A stretch of DNA of 64,000 nt from the NCBI RefSeq assembly GCF_050908995.1, contig NW_027484918.1, positions 62,001 to 126,000 on the forward strand, read 5' to 3'. Positions 51,057-62,391 of this stretch are shown in pieces. The translations under genes were made by a program, and so were the position numbers. Under the pieces are notes generated by a model, which was not told where the DNA came from, did no database searches, and saw only the letters and a program-made list of their open reading frames with translations. This DNA comes from Andrena cerasifolii (taxonomy: Eukaryota > Arthropoda > Insecta > Hymenoptera > Andrenidae). Every line of letters begins with the position of its first letter. Positions within the stretch are counted from its first letter, which is position 1.

Positions 51057-53066
51057 TCAGCAGCTACGGTCTAGAATATTTCGAAGTATGACTCGGAGCC
51101 CGCGAACTTTCTCGCTTGTTCTACCTGAGTTTTTTTCATTTGTCCTCGTGGGCGGTATAACGGGTAGGTCTGGAGGAAAGGATGTAATAGCAAGAGGACG
51201 GGGTCTTGAAATTATTTGCGGAGGGGGACGGGATGGTACCATCTCTATATCCACTTTTGTCTTGGTCCTTGAGGGCTTGCGATGTTGTGTGCGGCGTGCC
51301 TTCAAAAAACGGTATCCAATCCAGACAATATGGAGAACGATGAAAATTCCTCCCAGTCCGGGCAGTCCATAGGTAACATAAGTTGTTAGGTTTTCGGTAC
51401 GATGATGGGTGGCCAGCTCCCTTGCTTGTCTTTCGATGTCTTCCAGGGCGACTGCGTTTGCTATCGCATGGGCGTCGTGAAGGGTCCCCTGGGGCTCCTT
51501 TCCTTGATGATCGGACAAGATTTTTACGTGGTGTTCCGTGAGCGTTGGCAGGATCCCTGAGATGTCTATGTCGATGGATGGTTTGTAAACGGTTGTCAAT
51601 GTCTCGGTGTCAACTCCGGATGCCCAGACCTGATCGGTGCCGATCTTAGCCTGACAATCTCTCTTCAGTTGTAATATTCCTGCCCCCCGGAGCATTTCAT
51701 ATCCGGCCGCGTGCTTGTTGCATTGGATCTGCAGGGCCTGGGTGTCTTTGATGGAATATAACCAGGTGTTGGGTGCGACCATCTTCTTGAGGAAGGTTCG
51801 ACTTCCGGGAAGGGTCTCGATGTTGCAACTAGACCACTTGATGTTCTGTGGTCTTAACAACGCATCCGTCTCGCAGCTCGGTGCGTTCTCCAAGTCCTGG
51901 AGCGGTATACTGAGTTCGCACATGTACATCCGAGGGTGCTTCCTGCATGCTGTGATGTAGTTATCGTTGGGCATGAAGTATTGGGTTTTGGTTTGGCTGA
52001 TTGCCAAATACTGTGTTGTTGGTACTATGAATATAGGGGTAGAGACATTGGTTGAGATAGACTGGAACGAAGGGCACGGTTGTAGGTGATAAAGGTCGAA
52101 GGGAATTTGGTCTAGTAAGGGGATGTCGAGTGACAAGATGATTCGTCCCTGTATGTAGGCTACGTTTAATTTGGTCACCCCTTGTAATTGTTCGGAATTT
52201 AATTCTTCTGGAGTCAGCGGGAATTCGTATGGCGTGGTTTCGCGAATTCGTTCGCAAGTTTGCGCAAGCTGACTGGGGGACAATACGGCCGGATGTAGGA
52301 TACCGAGTTTCGCGAACGTAAGCGCGTCCGCAATTATGATGAGCACGGTCACGTACTCGTCCACGTGCCTGGTCATCAAAAATGTCCATGTCGAAAAGGC
52401 TGATTGTAATTCTACTTTTGTTTCTCGTTCGTCTAATTGTAATGTACCCGCCGTTATTTCCTTAATTCTATCGCCCATGTTTTGCACGGAACCCGTTACA
52501 GCTTTTAGTGTGTTGTGTATATCCTGGAATTCGGATTTTACAATGTGTGTTTGGTTTCCTAACAGTTCGGCTAAGTGGTTTTGATCCTTGTACAATTTAT
52601 CTATTTCCTTATTGTAATATTGGGCGTCGTCGCTATCTAAAGTTCCGAAAAGGGCCTTACTCAGCGATCCGATGAATCCTAACGGTACCGATCGCCTGGT
52701 GCGGCGGAGCGGTGATTTTCCCAGAATGCTGAGTAGCAGTTCCTCGTAGCGTTTACTGTCGAGGAGTTTTCGTTGCAAGGCCGCGTTAAGGGCGTCGGCC
52801 GGGCAAGGCGTCCAATTATTTGTATTACATATTGCCTTCATCCGGTCTATCTGGGGTTGAAGCTGCGGTCTCGAAGCTAGTACTTCCGCGACTCCTATGC
52901 CAGTAACCAGCCTCCATTGGGTATGGAATACTCGGAGGGGTCTGATCCTTTCGTAGTACAAGCCCGGGTTGTGGGTCAATTGCGATATCCTGTAGTCTCC
53001 GTCGATGATGTTACTATTAACGATCGTCCACAGGGACGCAAACAAAAACAGCCCACGTCCGTCCAT
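51057..53066 (-). CDS. env: Gypsy-2 envelope, F-like fusion glycoprotein, intact frame
   Basis: About 669 residues from the ATG at 53066, whose start (MDGRGLFLFASLWTIVNS) looks like a signal peptide; the frame is open 12 codons further. A furin-type site RRTRRS precedes a hydrophobic segment (VPLGFIGSLSKALFGT) and helical repeats (NHLAELLGNQTHIVKSEFQDI). A C-terminal membrane anchor (GLPGLGGIFIVLHIVWIGYRF) is followed by a basic cytoplasmic tail. Several N-glycosylation sites are visible. This is the errantivirus/baculovirus-F type Env that can mediate cell entry. No internal stop. Confidence 0.85.
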   Translation of the reverse strand: MDGRGLFLFASLWTIVNSNIIDGDYRISQLTHNPGLYYERIRPLRVFHTQWRLVTGIGVAEVLASRPQLQPQIDRMKAICNTNNWTPCPADALNAALQRKLLDSKRYEELLLSILGKSPLRRTRRSVPLGFIGSLSKALFGTLDSDDAQYYNKEIDKLYKDQNHLAELLGNQTHIVKSEFQDIHNTLKAVTGSVQNMGDRIKEITAGTLQLDERETKVELQSAFSTWTFLMTRHVDEYVTVLIIIADALTFAKLGILHPAVLSPSQLAQTCERIRETTPYEFPLTPEELNSEQLQGVTKLNVAYIQGRIILSLDIPLLDQIPFDLYHLQPCPSFQSISTNVSTPIFIVPTTQYLAISQTKTQYFMPNDNYITACRKHPRMYMCELSIPLQDLENAPSCETDALLRPQNIKWSSCNIETLPGSRTFLKKMVAPNTWLYSIKDTQALQIQCNKHAAGYEMLRGAGILQLKRDCQAKIGTDQVWASGVDTETLTTVYKPSIDIDISGILPTLTEHHVKILSDHQGKEPQGTLHDAHAIANAVALEDIERQARELATHHRTENLTTYVTYGLPGLGGIFIVLHIVWIGYRFLKARRTQHRKPSRTKTKVDIEMVPSRPPPQIISRPRPLAITSFPPDLPVIPPTRTNEKNSGRTSEKVRGLRVILRNILDRSC

Positions 53067-53292
53067 TGTGGCCGTAGTACGAAGGTTTTCCGAAAATGTC
53101 AAATTCGCGGGGGAATTCTATTGTTTTTACGTAGTTGACTACTGCAAATGCGAAAAACAAGTGAGATAAAGAGGATGGGGGGGGGATAAATAAAGTTTTG
53201 GAATGTGGGACCGTGGTTATGGAAGTCGGTAATACGACTCCTTCCTCCGGTCCGTTGTAAGCTTAAACCACACTATATGCGCTCCATTGGCG

Positions 53293-56200
53293 TCAAGGTG
53301 GTTTATCTTTAATATAAGCATGTTTCAATTTAACGAAATGTTTTATGATTTGTTGGCCCTTATCTGAGATTAGTACCGCGTTGTTTTGATCGGTAATTGC
53401 TTTTATTTTGAAGGGGCCGATGTAATGCGGATCAAATTTGTGGAGCCGGGGCTCCTTTAGTACGTAAACGAGGTCGTTTGCCGCAAAGGTGACCTGATTA
53501 CTTTTTCGGTCATAAATATTTTTTTAACGCGATTTGCTGGTGTCCAAATTTGATCGCGTGATCGTTCGGATTTCGTCTAAGCGCTCTACTAGATTTTGTA
53601 CGTATCCCGGGTATGTCGTGTACCGAGGTGTTATACGAGTACATAGCAAACGGAAGTAGCAAGTCCCAATCCTCGTATCTTTCCAGGTAATGTTTCAGGT
53701 ACTCAGTTAGGACTATGTGGCTCCTTTCGAGGGAACCGTTGGTCTGTGGTCGATATCCCGATGTGGTTACGTGTTTGATTTTAAACGTTTCAGCTATTCC
53801 CTGTATTACGTTATTGATGAAACTTGTTCCGCGATCCGTGAGTATTGCGCGCGGTGCGCCGAAAATTGTGATAAAGTAACGCGATAAGGCGTCGGCCACA
53901 GTAACGGCTCGTATGTCCGGTAAAGGGACGGCCATACAGAATTTCGATAGTTGGCATTGCATTGTCAGTACGTGACGGTTTCCGCTTGGTGTAGGGGGAA
54001 GCGGTCCTACAGTGTCCAAAGCTACCTTATCAAAGGGCCTAGCGGGCGTATTGGTGATTAACATCGGTTCTCGTGTTTTAATGCGTACGAGCTTTTGTTC
54101 CTGGCAACTCTGGCAACTTCGTACGAAATCCTCTACATCTCGACGTAAGCGCGGTCAGTCAAATAGGCCGCGGATACGTCGGTACGTCTTTGTCACGCCC
54201 TTGTGCCCTCCTATAAGGCTTTCGTGATAGTGCCGGATGATTTCTTCCCGTTTATCTTCTGGTGGTAATTGGATTTCGCCGGTGCAGATTGTAATCATGA
54301 TGGGTGTACGTTTGAAAATCACTTGGCAGTATTTCTGGAGCGCCGTGGCGTCAAAACGGTGTAAGGTTTCGCCATACGTTGCCATACGGAGCGTGCGGAC
54401 GCGTTCGGTCTCTATGGCGTCCCTGAGCGCTGCTAATGCTGATGTAAGCTCATCTTCTCCCATTTCATGATAGAAGCTCCTTGCTCCGACAATGCTGAAA
54501 ATTTTTCCTTCTTCGTTGTGGGTGATTATTACGCGGTACCTGATTAATTCCTCGGATAATAATTTAGTCTCGTCGAAAAGTCCGATAGCTTTTAAAGTTT
54601 TACAAATGGGGCTAGTTAGTATTCTGTCGGAAGATATAAAATGAGCATAATTGTCCGGGGTCGACGCTAGCGTGGTTTTAACTATTTTTACTTCGCATTG
54701 CGTTGGCTGCGTTTCGTCTTCCGAAGCGTCCGGTGTGTTGTTTCCGAGTCTGGGCGACTCCCTCAAGGTTGTTGGAAGTTTTGGCGGGACGACGAATGGC
54801 CTGTAGCTTGTTTCCTGGAACTCCGTTAAATCGGGCATCTTAGTTGCATCAGGCCCCCGGCTTATGCCTGACTTTTGCCTGGGTGGCGATGGATCTTTCT
54901 GCTCCTCCCATGTCTCGTCCTCAGGTCCAATCATGGTCGACTGCGGGATGTCCAAGACTTCTGCGTGCAGAGGTATTTCCCATGACACCCGCTTCTTTGG
55001 GCCTGATCGTAGGTCCTCCGTCTTCTGAGGACTGACATTTTCGTGGTGATTCGTTGCTGTCCCTTCTTCTTTGCAGGGATACTCTGCATCAAAGCTCTTT
55101 AAAATGGTGATTTCGTCTGGCGTGAGTGGGCCTATGCGCGCGCTATCGCTTAATATGGCAGAGTCCTCGTCTCCTTCTTCTGGATCGTTGTTTCCCGTAT
55201 CCAGGAACTCGGGCATTCCCGTCAGACCTTCTGTTGTATCCAGAACGGTGGAATTCGCCCGGCTCTCCGAGCTGGCTGCGTTGTCTCCCTCTGTTGGTTG
55301 CAGCTCCTGTTCGGGTTCGTGTCCTTCTAGCGTGGAATCCTCTAGGAGGTCGAACGACGGTGGTTCTTCATAATTCGGTCTGGGCATGCCTTGACGACGC
55401 GTGCCTACACGGGTCCCTATGCCTTCCTGCTCTTTCTCCGGCGCAGTTTCTTTTGAGGTAGTCGGGAACGCGTGCGAAACCGGGTTCCGCGATAACGCGT
55501 CGGCGTTCGCGTTTACTCGGCCGGGTTTATAAATGATCTCGTATTGATAGTCGGCGAGCGTGATTTTCCAACGGGCTAGTCGCGACACCGGGTCTTTTAC
55601 CGAGGATAACCATTGAAGCGGCCGGTGGTCGGTTACCAAGAGGAATTTTCGTCCATAAATGTACGTGCGGAATTGTTTTACAGCGTAAATTATCGCGAGG
55701 CACTCCTTTTCAGTTGTTGAGTAGTTTTCCTGGCACGGCGTGAGTACCTGTGAGGCGTACGCTATAGGCGGGTCTTCGCCTATCTTTCCCTGACTCAAAA
55801 TCGCACCGACGGCTACGTCCGATGCGTCGGTTGTAATAATAAACGGTTCATCGTAATTCGGATAACGTAGAACCGGCTCCTTACAGAGTGCCTGGCGTAG
55901 ATCTTCGAAACTCTCTTGGTGTTTCTCAGTCCAAAAGAACGGAATTTTGACGCTTGTTAAATTCGTGAGTGATTTAGCACGTTTCGCCATTTCTGGGATG
56001 AAACGACGGTAGTAATTTACGAGACCCAAGAATTGCTTTGCATTCCTCCTGCTTTTTGGTACGGGGAATGCAGAGACGGCCCGGATCTTCTCGGGATTGG
56101 GTCTGACTCCGTCGGCTGCTATTATGTGACCCAAGTACACGACCTTGTCCTTCAAGAACCTGGCCTTCTCCGTCTGCAGCGTCAAGTTATGCTCGCGTAA

Positions 56201-57492
56201 GCGTTCGAAGAATCTCTCAAGTCTGCGTAAGTGTTCCTCGAGCGTGCGCGAATGTATAACTATGTCGTCTAAATACACGAACAGCTCTTTACCGATAAGC
56301 CCTTGCAGCACGGTATTCATTAGGCGTTGAAAGGTGGCTGGAGCGTTCTTTAACCCGAACGGCATACGGAGATATTCAAAGTGTCCGTCGGGGGTGGTAA
56401 ACGCGGTTTCCGCACGGTCTTCGGGAGCCATAGGAATTTGGTGGAAACCGTTCGCTAGGTCAAAAACTGAGAAAAATCGGGCTCCGCCTAAGCGATCGAG
56501 AATGTCCGTAATTCGCGGTAAGGGGAAACGGTCGTCGATCGTTTTGGCGTTCAAGGTTCTGAAATCCGCCACTATCCTCCAGCGTTTTTTCCATCTGGGT
56601 CCGCCTTCTTCAGGACCACATGTAATGGTGAGTTATGTGGCGACGACGAGGCTGCGATTATTCCCAGCTCTTCGAGGTTCCTTGTTTGATTGGCAATTTC
56701 TTCGTCCATAAGGGGGGAGTGCGGGTATTGCCGCGTGAATACTGGCGTCGGGTCGGTTAACGGGATGGTGTGTTCCATTGTCGTCGTTCCTCCCAGTGGG
56801 TCCCCAGGTACAAAGAACCTGTCCGAGTATCTTGTCACCAACTCCTCGATAAGCTGACGCGGTTCCAGGTCTATCTCCCCCAGTTTCAGCGTTTGGACTA
56901 TATGCTGTACTCGTTCTTCGGTAGGCTTGCGTTCAACGCGGTAATCGCCGTGATCTTGATCTTCGTTGATGTCGAAATCGTCTCCGAGGGGAGGGTATGG
57001 GCAAACCCGTTCGTCATCCCCGAGACCGTCGCGGTTTTCGGGGAAGCAGACGTTTACCTCACTTCCGTTTGTCTCTAGTTCCGGATTTTCGGTTAAATGA
57101 GCCTGGAATTCCATGTGGCTTCTTTTGCATTCCTCCAACGTATTTTCCAATTCCTTTGAATTGGAAAAGATAACGGGATGGATCGGACGATTCGCGGTCA
57201 CCATTGTACGTTGGTGATAGGATACGATGGCTTCCTCCTGGAGCAGATACGGGCTCCCGATGAGGCCCGCAATCCCCTCCGGTAAATGGGGCATGCTTAT
57301 TACGTGAAATAACGCCCAGCTGCCATTAATTTTCAGGCGAGTCGTCCCCATGGTCATAACCTTTCCGTTCAGTCCACCGACTTCGATGGGGTCTCTACTT
57401 AAAACCGGGGCTTCCGAGCTCGCGTACCGTATTTCTAATAAGTTTAACGCGGAACCCGTGTCTACGATGAATTCTCCCTCACCGTTCTCCAA
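53293..57492 (-). pseudogene. pol: Gypsy-2 pol (protease, RT, RNase H, integrase), interrupted
   Basis: Protease active site FIVDTGSALNLL near 57460. RT starts on the same frame, then shifts at an A-run near 56580. RT (LFVYLDDIVIHS) and RNase H (TTDASDVAVGAILSQ) follow on 54155-56572. About 200 acidic/Pro-rich residues separate RNase H from the integrase zinc-binding region (HYHESLIGGH). TGA at 54155-54157 splits the latter. The catalytic core (ALDTVG, LTDRGTSF, NGSLERSH) is on 53510-54064, and the integrase C-terminal domain continues in another frame to 53293 after an A-run near 53520. Confidence 0.85.
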
Positions 57493-58930
57493 CTGTTCGG
57501 CCTTGGTCCGGATGCGGGGGGAGTCAGCGCGTCCGAGAACCGTCGCTGGCTCTGGTTTCTCGGGTGGGATCTCGGCGATCCTTGGGCCAGCGAGGAGGAC
57601 CCGCCCGCCTCGTTTCGGTTGAACGGGCGGGCGCGCTGGTAGTTTAAATGATCGCGATTTTCTACATAGGGTTCTCGTTCCACGGGTCTTCTTGATACGC
57701 GATTTTTGTGCCTTCTAGATTCTCTAGGATCGTATGTCCTTGATTCGCGAGGTTCGTAAACTCTCGGCTCGCGGGATTCATGTACCCTGGATTCGCGAGG
57801 CTCGTACGTTGCAAATTCTCGAGATCGTGGCAGTCTATCATATCGCGGTCTCTCTCGTGCTAATCTTCGCTGAGGGACGTACTGTCCGCGGTTGCCGTCC
57901 AGCAAACGCTCGCCTTGCCTCGTCAGCAGGGCCGTTGGCCGACGCGGCGGTGTCGGATCGCGATAATACGGCTCGCGGCTGTACTCGTCGCGCCAATATT
58001 CTTCTCGATAGCGAGGGGAGCTGTAAGCAGAGTACGAAGAGTGAGGCTCTTCGTACGGGACCTCCTCGACCGGCTGTCTCCATTCGGTCCATTGCCGCTG
58101 GGGGTCGTATGGGGTCGGCGGGCGCGCGCTCCGAGCGTGCCCGTACACGTCTTCTCGCGGAAGGCCGACCCTCTCTAATTCTCGCCTTTGTGTGTGAAGC
58201 GCCAAATCAAACGCGTCGTCCAACGTTTCCGGATTTAGTAGTGCTACCCTAGCCGAAATCCGTTGGGGAAGTCCAGCAATGAAAGAGGAACGAGCCAATC
58301 GCTCGTCATCGGTAGGTTATTTGTCCCTACCAGTTCTTTCGCTCTTAAGGTCACCTGACGGTGCAGACGGCACACGCGGTGGATAAAATCTATGATACGT
58401 TCTCGCGGAAACATGCTTATACGCTCAAGTTCCAATCGGAGCTCCTCATAACCACGGCATGGGGAATATCGGGCCCTGAGGAGGGTGAGTAGCTCGGCTA
58501 CGCTCCCACAACCTTTCCCCTCGACATAGAATCTGATTGGTTCGTCTAATTTAAATATGAGGCCGTCCAGGAATCTGTCTTCCTGGCCGGGCGGTACACG
58601 TTTTACAGCACGCTGTATCGAGGCAGCGAAGTCCTCCAAAGTTACTAGGTCGGGGTCGAAACGGGGAACGTGGTCGAGCTCCCGATACACTCTCTCCTCG
58701 TCGGCTCGGGCTTGCCATACGTCCATTCTACACGTCTCTAGGTCGTTAGTCCGCGAGCCGAAAGATAGCCCATTGCCCGAAGGCGGTGTGGGAGGAGGAG
58801 GAAGAACGGATGATATTCCACCTGAGGTTCGTACATTAGAGGGCTGATCCGACGGGGATCTAAGCAAACCACCTGGCATTGTTATACAATGCTCGGCAAA
58901 AAGGCTTTGAGTAATAGGAAGCGTAGTCAA
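57462..58930 (-). pseudogene. gag: Gypsy-2 Gag, one frameshift
   Basis: Two overlapping frames (58244-58930 and 57462-58298) join around 58290, where capsid sequence (FIAGLPQRISARVALLNPETLDDAFDLAL) continues. The C-terminal region is very basic and contains tandem YEPRESR-type repeats of 8-10 residues (about 57720-57830), in place of a zinc knuckle. It overlaps pol by about 30 nt in another frame, consistent with frameshift expression. Confidence 0.8.
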
Positions 58931-59018
58931 GTTACGAGCAGATAAGATTGCGACTGGCCACGGTTATACGCGACGGCGCGATCTTTTCTTCTAAAAGGGG
59001 ATGATTAGAAGAATCATA

Positions 59019-59036
59019 TCCCACTTCTGACACCAG
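59019..59036 (-). other. Gypsy-2 primer-binding site
   Basis: TGGTGTCAGAAGTGGGAT on the minus strand just inside the 5' LTR; it matches a tRNA-Leu 3' end by memory. Confidence 0.75.
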
Positions 59037-59038
59037 TT

Positions 59039-59877
59039 TGTTACGTCCCGATATAGGACTTCCTGTAAATCACCCCGAGCGGTTGGAATGATTTACAGGG
59101 TTCTTGCTCTATCGAAGGGCTAAGGCCCACCTTGATTATACTTACCGGGAATATGGAAGGTGACAAGGGGTTGAAAGAATAAAGTACAGGGGATATAAGG
59201 GAGAAACGATAAGAATAAATATATTGTTACATAAATAAGATTATCCTACCTCGAGACAGCGCGGCACGCTTGCCGTCTCGTGTTTCGGTCGCTCGCAGTG
59301 TCGCTGACCCACGGGTAGGTCGTGGTCGCTCGCTGTGCTTCTCGGATGTCGGTGGCCTAGAGCCCGTCGTACCGCACTGTCTCTAACGTACTTCTACGCG
59401 GTCCTACGTCGGTCTCGATTGACGCGCAAGGGCTCTCCCGGCTATGCCGTTTCCTGTGTGTCGGACGGAGTTACCCTTCTTACGAATTACTATCGGCCGA
59501 TCGCGCTTCGCGGAATCTGCGTGGAGACGTGGTCGCGGTATCTAGACGGTCCTCTGGTCCGTCGCGACTTCCTAACTCGAGCACTCGAATAATAATAATC
59601 TTTTTAGCGGCTCCCGATCGCGGGCCGAACCTCGAACGATCCCTACGAATGGGGGAAACTGCCCCGTCGGCAGCTGTCGCTTGCTTCACCAATTCCCTGA
59701 TTATTGAGAAATAATTGGGGAATTGGGCCGAGCGCGGTCGTTGTCCCCATCGCTGTTGCCACGGGCTCAGCACCACTCGATTGCTACACGCGAGGCGATT
59801 CCGCTGGATCGCCCTTGCGAAACAAAAGCGACGCGTGGACAGCAAGCACGGGATCGACCTAAAGGGCCCATGTAACA
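59039..59877 (-). repeat. Gypsy-2 5' LTR
   Basis: 839 bp, almost identical to 49209-50089, lacking the 42-bp block. Confidence 0.92.
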
Positions 59878-59881
59878 TTTT

Positions 59882-60635
59882 CTATATTTTTTTTAATTTC
59901 TTAAATTTTTAAAAAAAAATTTTTTAATTTTTTAAAATTTTTTTTTTAAATTTTTAAAAAATATTTTTTTTAATTTAAAAAATTTTTTTTTTAATTTTCT
60001 TTATTTTTTTTTAATTTTTTGTAATTTTTTAATTTATTTATCTTTTGTAAAAAAAATTTTCAATTTTAAAATTTCTTTTTTTAATTTAAAAAAAAAATAT
60101 TTAATTTATTCTTTAATTCATGTATTTATTTATCTTTAAATTTTTTTATTTTTTAAATTTTTAAAAATTTTTTTAATTTAATTTTTTTTAATTTTTTTCT
60201 TAATTTTTTTTCAATTTTAAATTTGTTTTTTAATTGTTTAAAAAATTTGTTTTTATTTAATTTTTTCTTTAATTCATTTATTATCATTACTTTATTTATT
60301 TATTTATTTTAATTTTTTAATTTTTCTCTTTTTTAATTTTTTAATTTTTTTTAAATTTTTTATTTTTTTTAAAAAATTATTAAATTTTTAATTATTTTTT
60401 AAAAATATTTTTCATTTTTTATGTATTTATATGTTTTTTTTTAAATTAAAAAAAAGTTTAATTTTTAAAATTTTTTTTTTAAATTTCTTAAAAAAAATTT
60501 TTTTTATTTATTTATTTTTTCAATTTTTTAAAATTTGTTTTCAATTTTTTTTAATTTTTTTTAAATTTAAAATTTTTTTTTTATTTATTAGTTTTTTAAT
60601 TTTTTCATATTTTTTGCTTTATTTTTTATTTTTTG
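59882..60635. repeat. A/T-only satellite block 4
   Basis: Same composition, core copy near 60245. No gene. Confidence 0.9.
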
Positions 60636-60816
60636 AACAGATTTACGCTTCCCGCCATTGGTGCACTGCTGCCCTATCCCCTCCCTCTTTATACGGGAGT
60701 GATCTAGATCATTCGAGTCGATCGTGCCTTGTTCTTCGATGGCGTTACGTACCGCGTGCCATGATCTTTTATTCGACAGTATTATATGTATCACGCTTAT
60801 ACTTTATATATATATT

Positions 60817-60861
<45 letters not shown>

Positions 60862-61079
60862 GTGCAGTTTTTGATACACGATTATAACGGTGGTGGGTTT
60901 AAGGTATTAAAATAAAAGGAGCCCAGTGGGCATTATACCTGTACACGTCCTATTTTCATTTTTCATTGGTTATGGGCCCAGGCACGTGAAGTACAGGCAA
61001 CATAACCTAAAAACACGCCACGTTGAAAAAGGTTTCAACTCTGCAACAGGTGAGCAAATTAATATCATTTACCACAAGA

Positions 61080-61805
61080 ATGAATGATAATACAAAAGCA
61101 GACTTGCAAATTGCAAAGTTATCGGACGGTAACTACCGCACTTGGAAAATAGAAATGAAATGGTATCTAAAAGGTAAAGGCCTATTAAACCATGTGCTCA
61201 CCAAGACTGAATCCCCACAAAACGCCACAGCTGAACAAAAGAAACTACTTGAGGCAAATGACGATAAAGCGATAGCAGCTATAGGACTGCATGTAGAACC
61301 GAACCAACAAGTGCACATAGAAGACTGCGCTAACGCACATGAAGCATGGAAAGCATTAGAACAAGTGCATCAGCCCAAATCTAGAGTAAGAATAATGCAA
61401 TTGAAGAAACAGCTTTACCAGTCTAAAATGAAGGAAGAAGAATCCATATCGTCATATATTTCTAGAATAAAAGTTGTGGCAAATAATCTTAATGAAGCAG
61501 GTTCCGACGTAAAGGATGAGGACATGGCATATATTCTACTGGCAGGATTGCCAGATAATTATGAAAACTTAAATATGTCCCTAGTCAGCCTACCAGACGA
61601 CAAGTTTACATCGGCGGAGATCACAAAATCACTTCTCACCGAATTTGATAGACGTAAATCTCGCCACGGAGATGAGGATGAAGGCCACAAGGAGGCATTG
61701 CAACTTGGAAAAGGACCCAGGCAAGTACCGAACAAAATTACAAGCTCGTTAAATAGACCAAGACCGCGTTTTACTCATATTGTAAGAAACAGGGACATGA
61801 CATAA
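61080..61805 (+). CDS. gag: Copia-like Gag (UBN2 type)
   Basis: About 240 residues from ATG 61080 (MNDNTKADLQIAKLSDGNYRT). The pattern W---M--YL, AHEAWKAL and LAGLPDNYENL is the classic Copia Gag domain. The frame leaves the zinc-knuckle frame near 61770, so the C-terminal knuckle is not in this ORF. Confidence 0.8.
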   Translation: MNDNTKADLQIAKLSDGNYRTWKIEMKWYLKGKGLLNHVLTKTESPQNATAEQKKLLEANDDKAIAAIGLHVEPNQQVHIEDCANAHEAWKALEQVHQPKSRVRIMQLKKQLYQSKMKEEESISSYISRIKVVANNLNEAGSDVKDEDMAYILLAGLPDNYENLNMSLVSLPDDKFTSAEITKSLLTEFDRRKSRHGDEDEGHKEALQLGKGPRQVPNKITSSLNRPRPRFTHIVRNRDMT

Positions 61806-62234
61806 AGAACTGTTGGTTAAAGAATAAAAACAAGAATCAAAATCATCGTCAAAACTCTAATAATACAAACAGAGTTAATAATGAAGGATTCTTATTGTCG
61901 CTAAATAATATTGATATAGAAGGTACATGGTTGTTAGATAGTGGCTGCACACACCACGTATGTATACGTAGAGAATGGTTCAAAACTTTTAAAGAAATTC
62001 GATTAGAGCCAATTAACACAGCAGCAGAACCAAATGGGAAAGGAAACGATAAATTTGAGGAGAAGGGAATTGGTGATATCGTAATAAAATCCTTTATCGG
62101 CAACGAAACCCAGTATGTAACGTTGCACAATGTATACTATGTACCTAACGTTAGAAAAAATTTAATGTCCGTCTCTCAAATAGAACAAAGGGCAAAAGAG
62201 GTCATTATTAGGAATGGAAAAGCAAAAATACGTG
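61770..62234 (+). pseudogene. Copia-like nucleocapsid knuckle and protease, truncated
   Basis: In another frame than Gag: half a zinc knuckle (YCKKQGHDIKNC, first Cys not visible), then the aspartic protease WLLDSGCTHHVC and its flap region. Coding is ended by the LTR insertion at 62235. Integrase and RT are absent. Confidence 0.8.
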
Positions 62235-62350
62235 TGTGACGTCCCACTATTTTTCGCGCAGTCGTAATTAGAGTCTTCCCCACAAATTACTCCAAATCTT
62301 CGCCAAAATCCCTCGAATTCAAATCTTACCCCTTTTTCCCAACTACCGAC

Positions 62351-62391
62351 CACCTTGACGATATACCTTAGCGGTCCCTATCTCAAGATGA
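62351..62391 (+). repeat. U3 hairpin, family-1 LTR (third copy)
   Basis: CTTG/CAAG outer, GATA/TATC middle and ACC/GGT inner stems. It corresponds to 33253-33292 with different middle pairs. Confidence 0.6.

Larger units (their letters stand above)
49209..59877 (-). mobile_element. Gypsy-2, env-containing LTR retrotransposon with extra ORF
   Basis: Minus-strand 10.7-kb element. LTRs at 49209-50089 and 59039-59877 begin TGTTACATGGG and end GGGACGTAACA on the minus strand. TTTT flanks both sides, uninformative in T-rich DNA. Order on the minus strand: LTR, PBS, gag, pol, env, Cys-rich ORF, LTR. Confidence 0.92.
60636..62234 (+). mobile_element. Copia-like retrotransposon, 5' part
   Basis: A probable LTR of about 330 bp (to about 60966; its start in A/T-rich DNA is uncertain) contains a (TA)n tract near 60805-60860. 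A copia-type PBS with TTATGGGCCCAG is at about 60969-60980. Gag and protease follow, then the element is cut at 62235 by a family-1 LTR. Confidence 0.75.
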
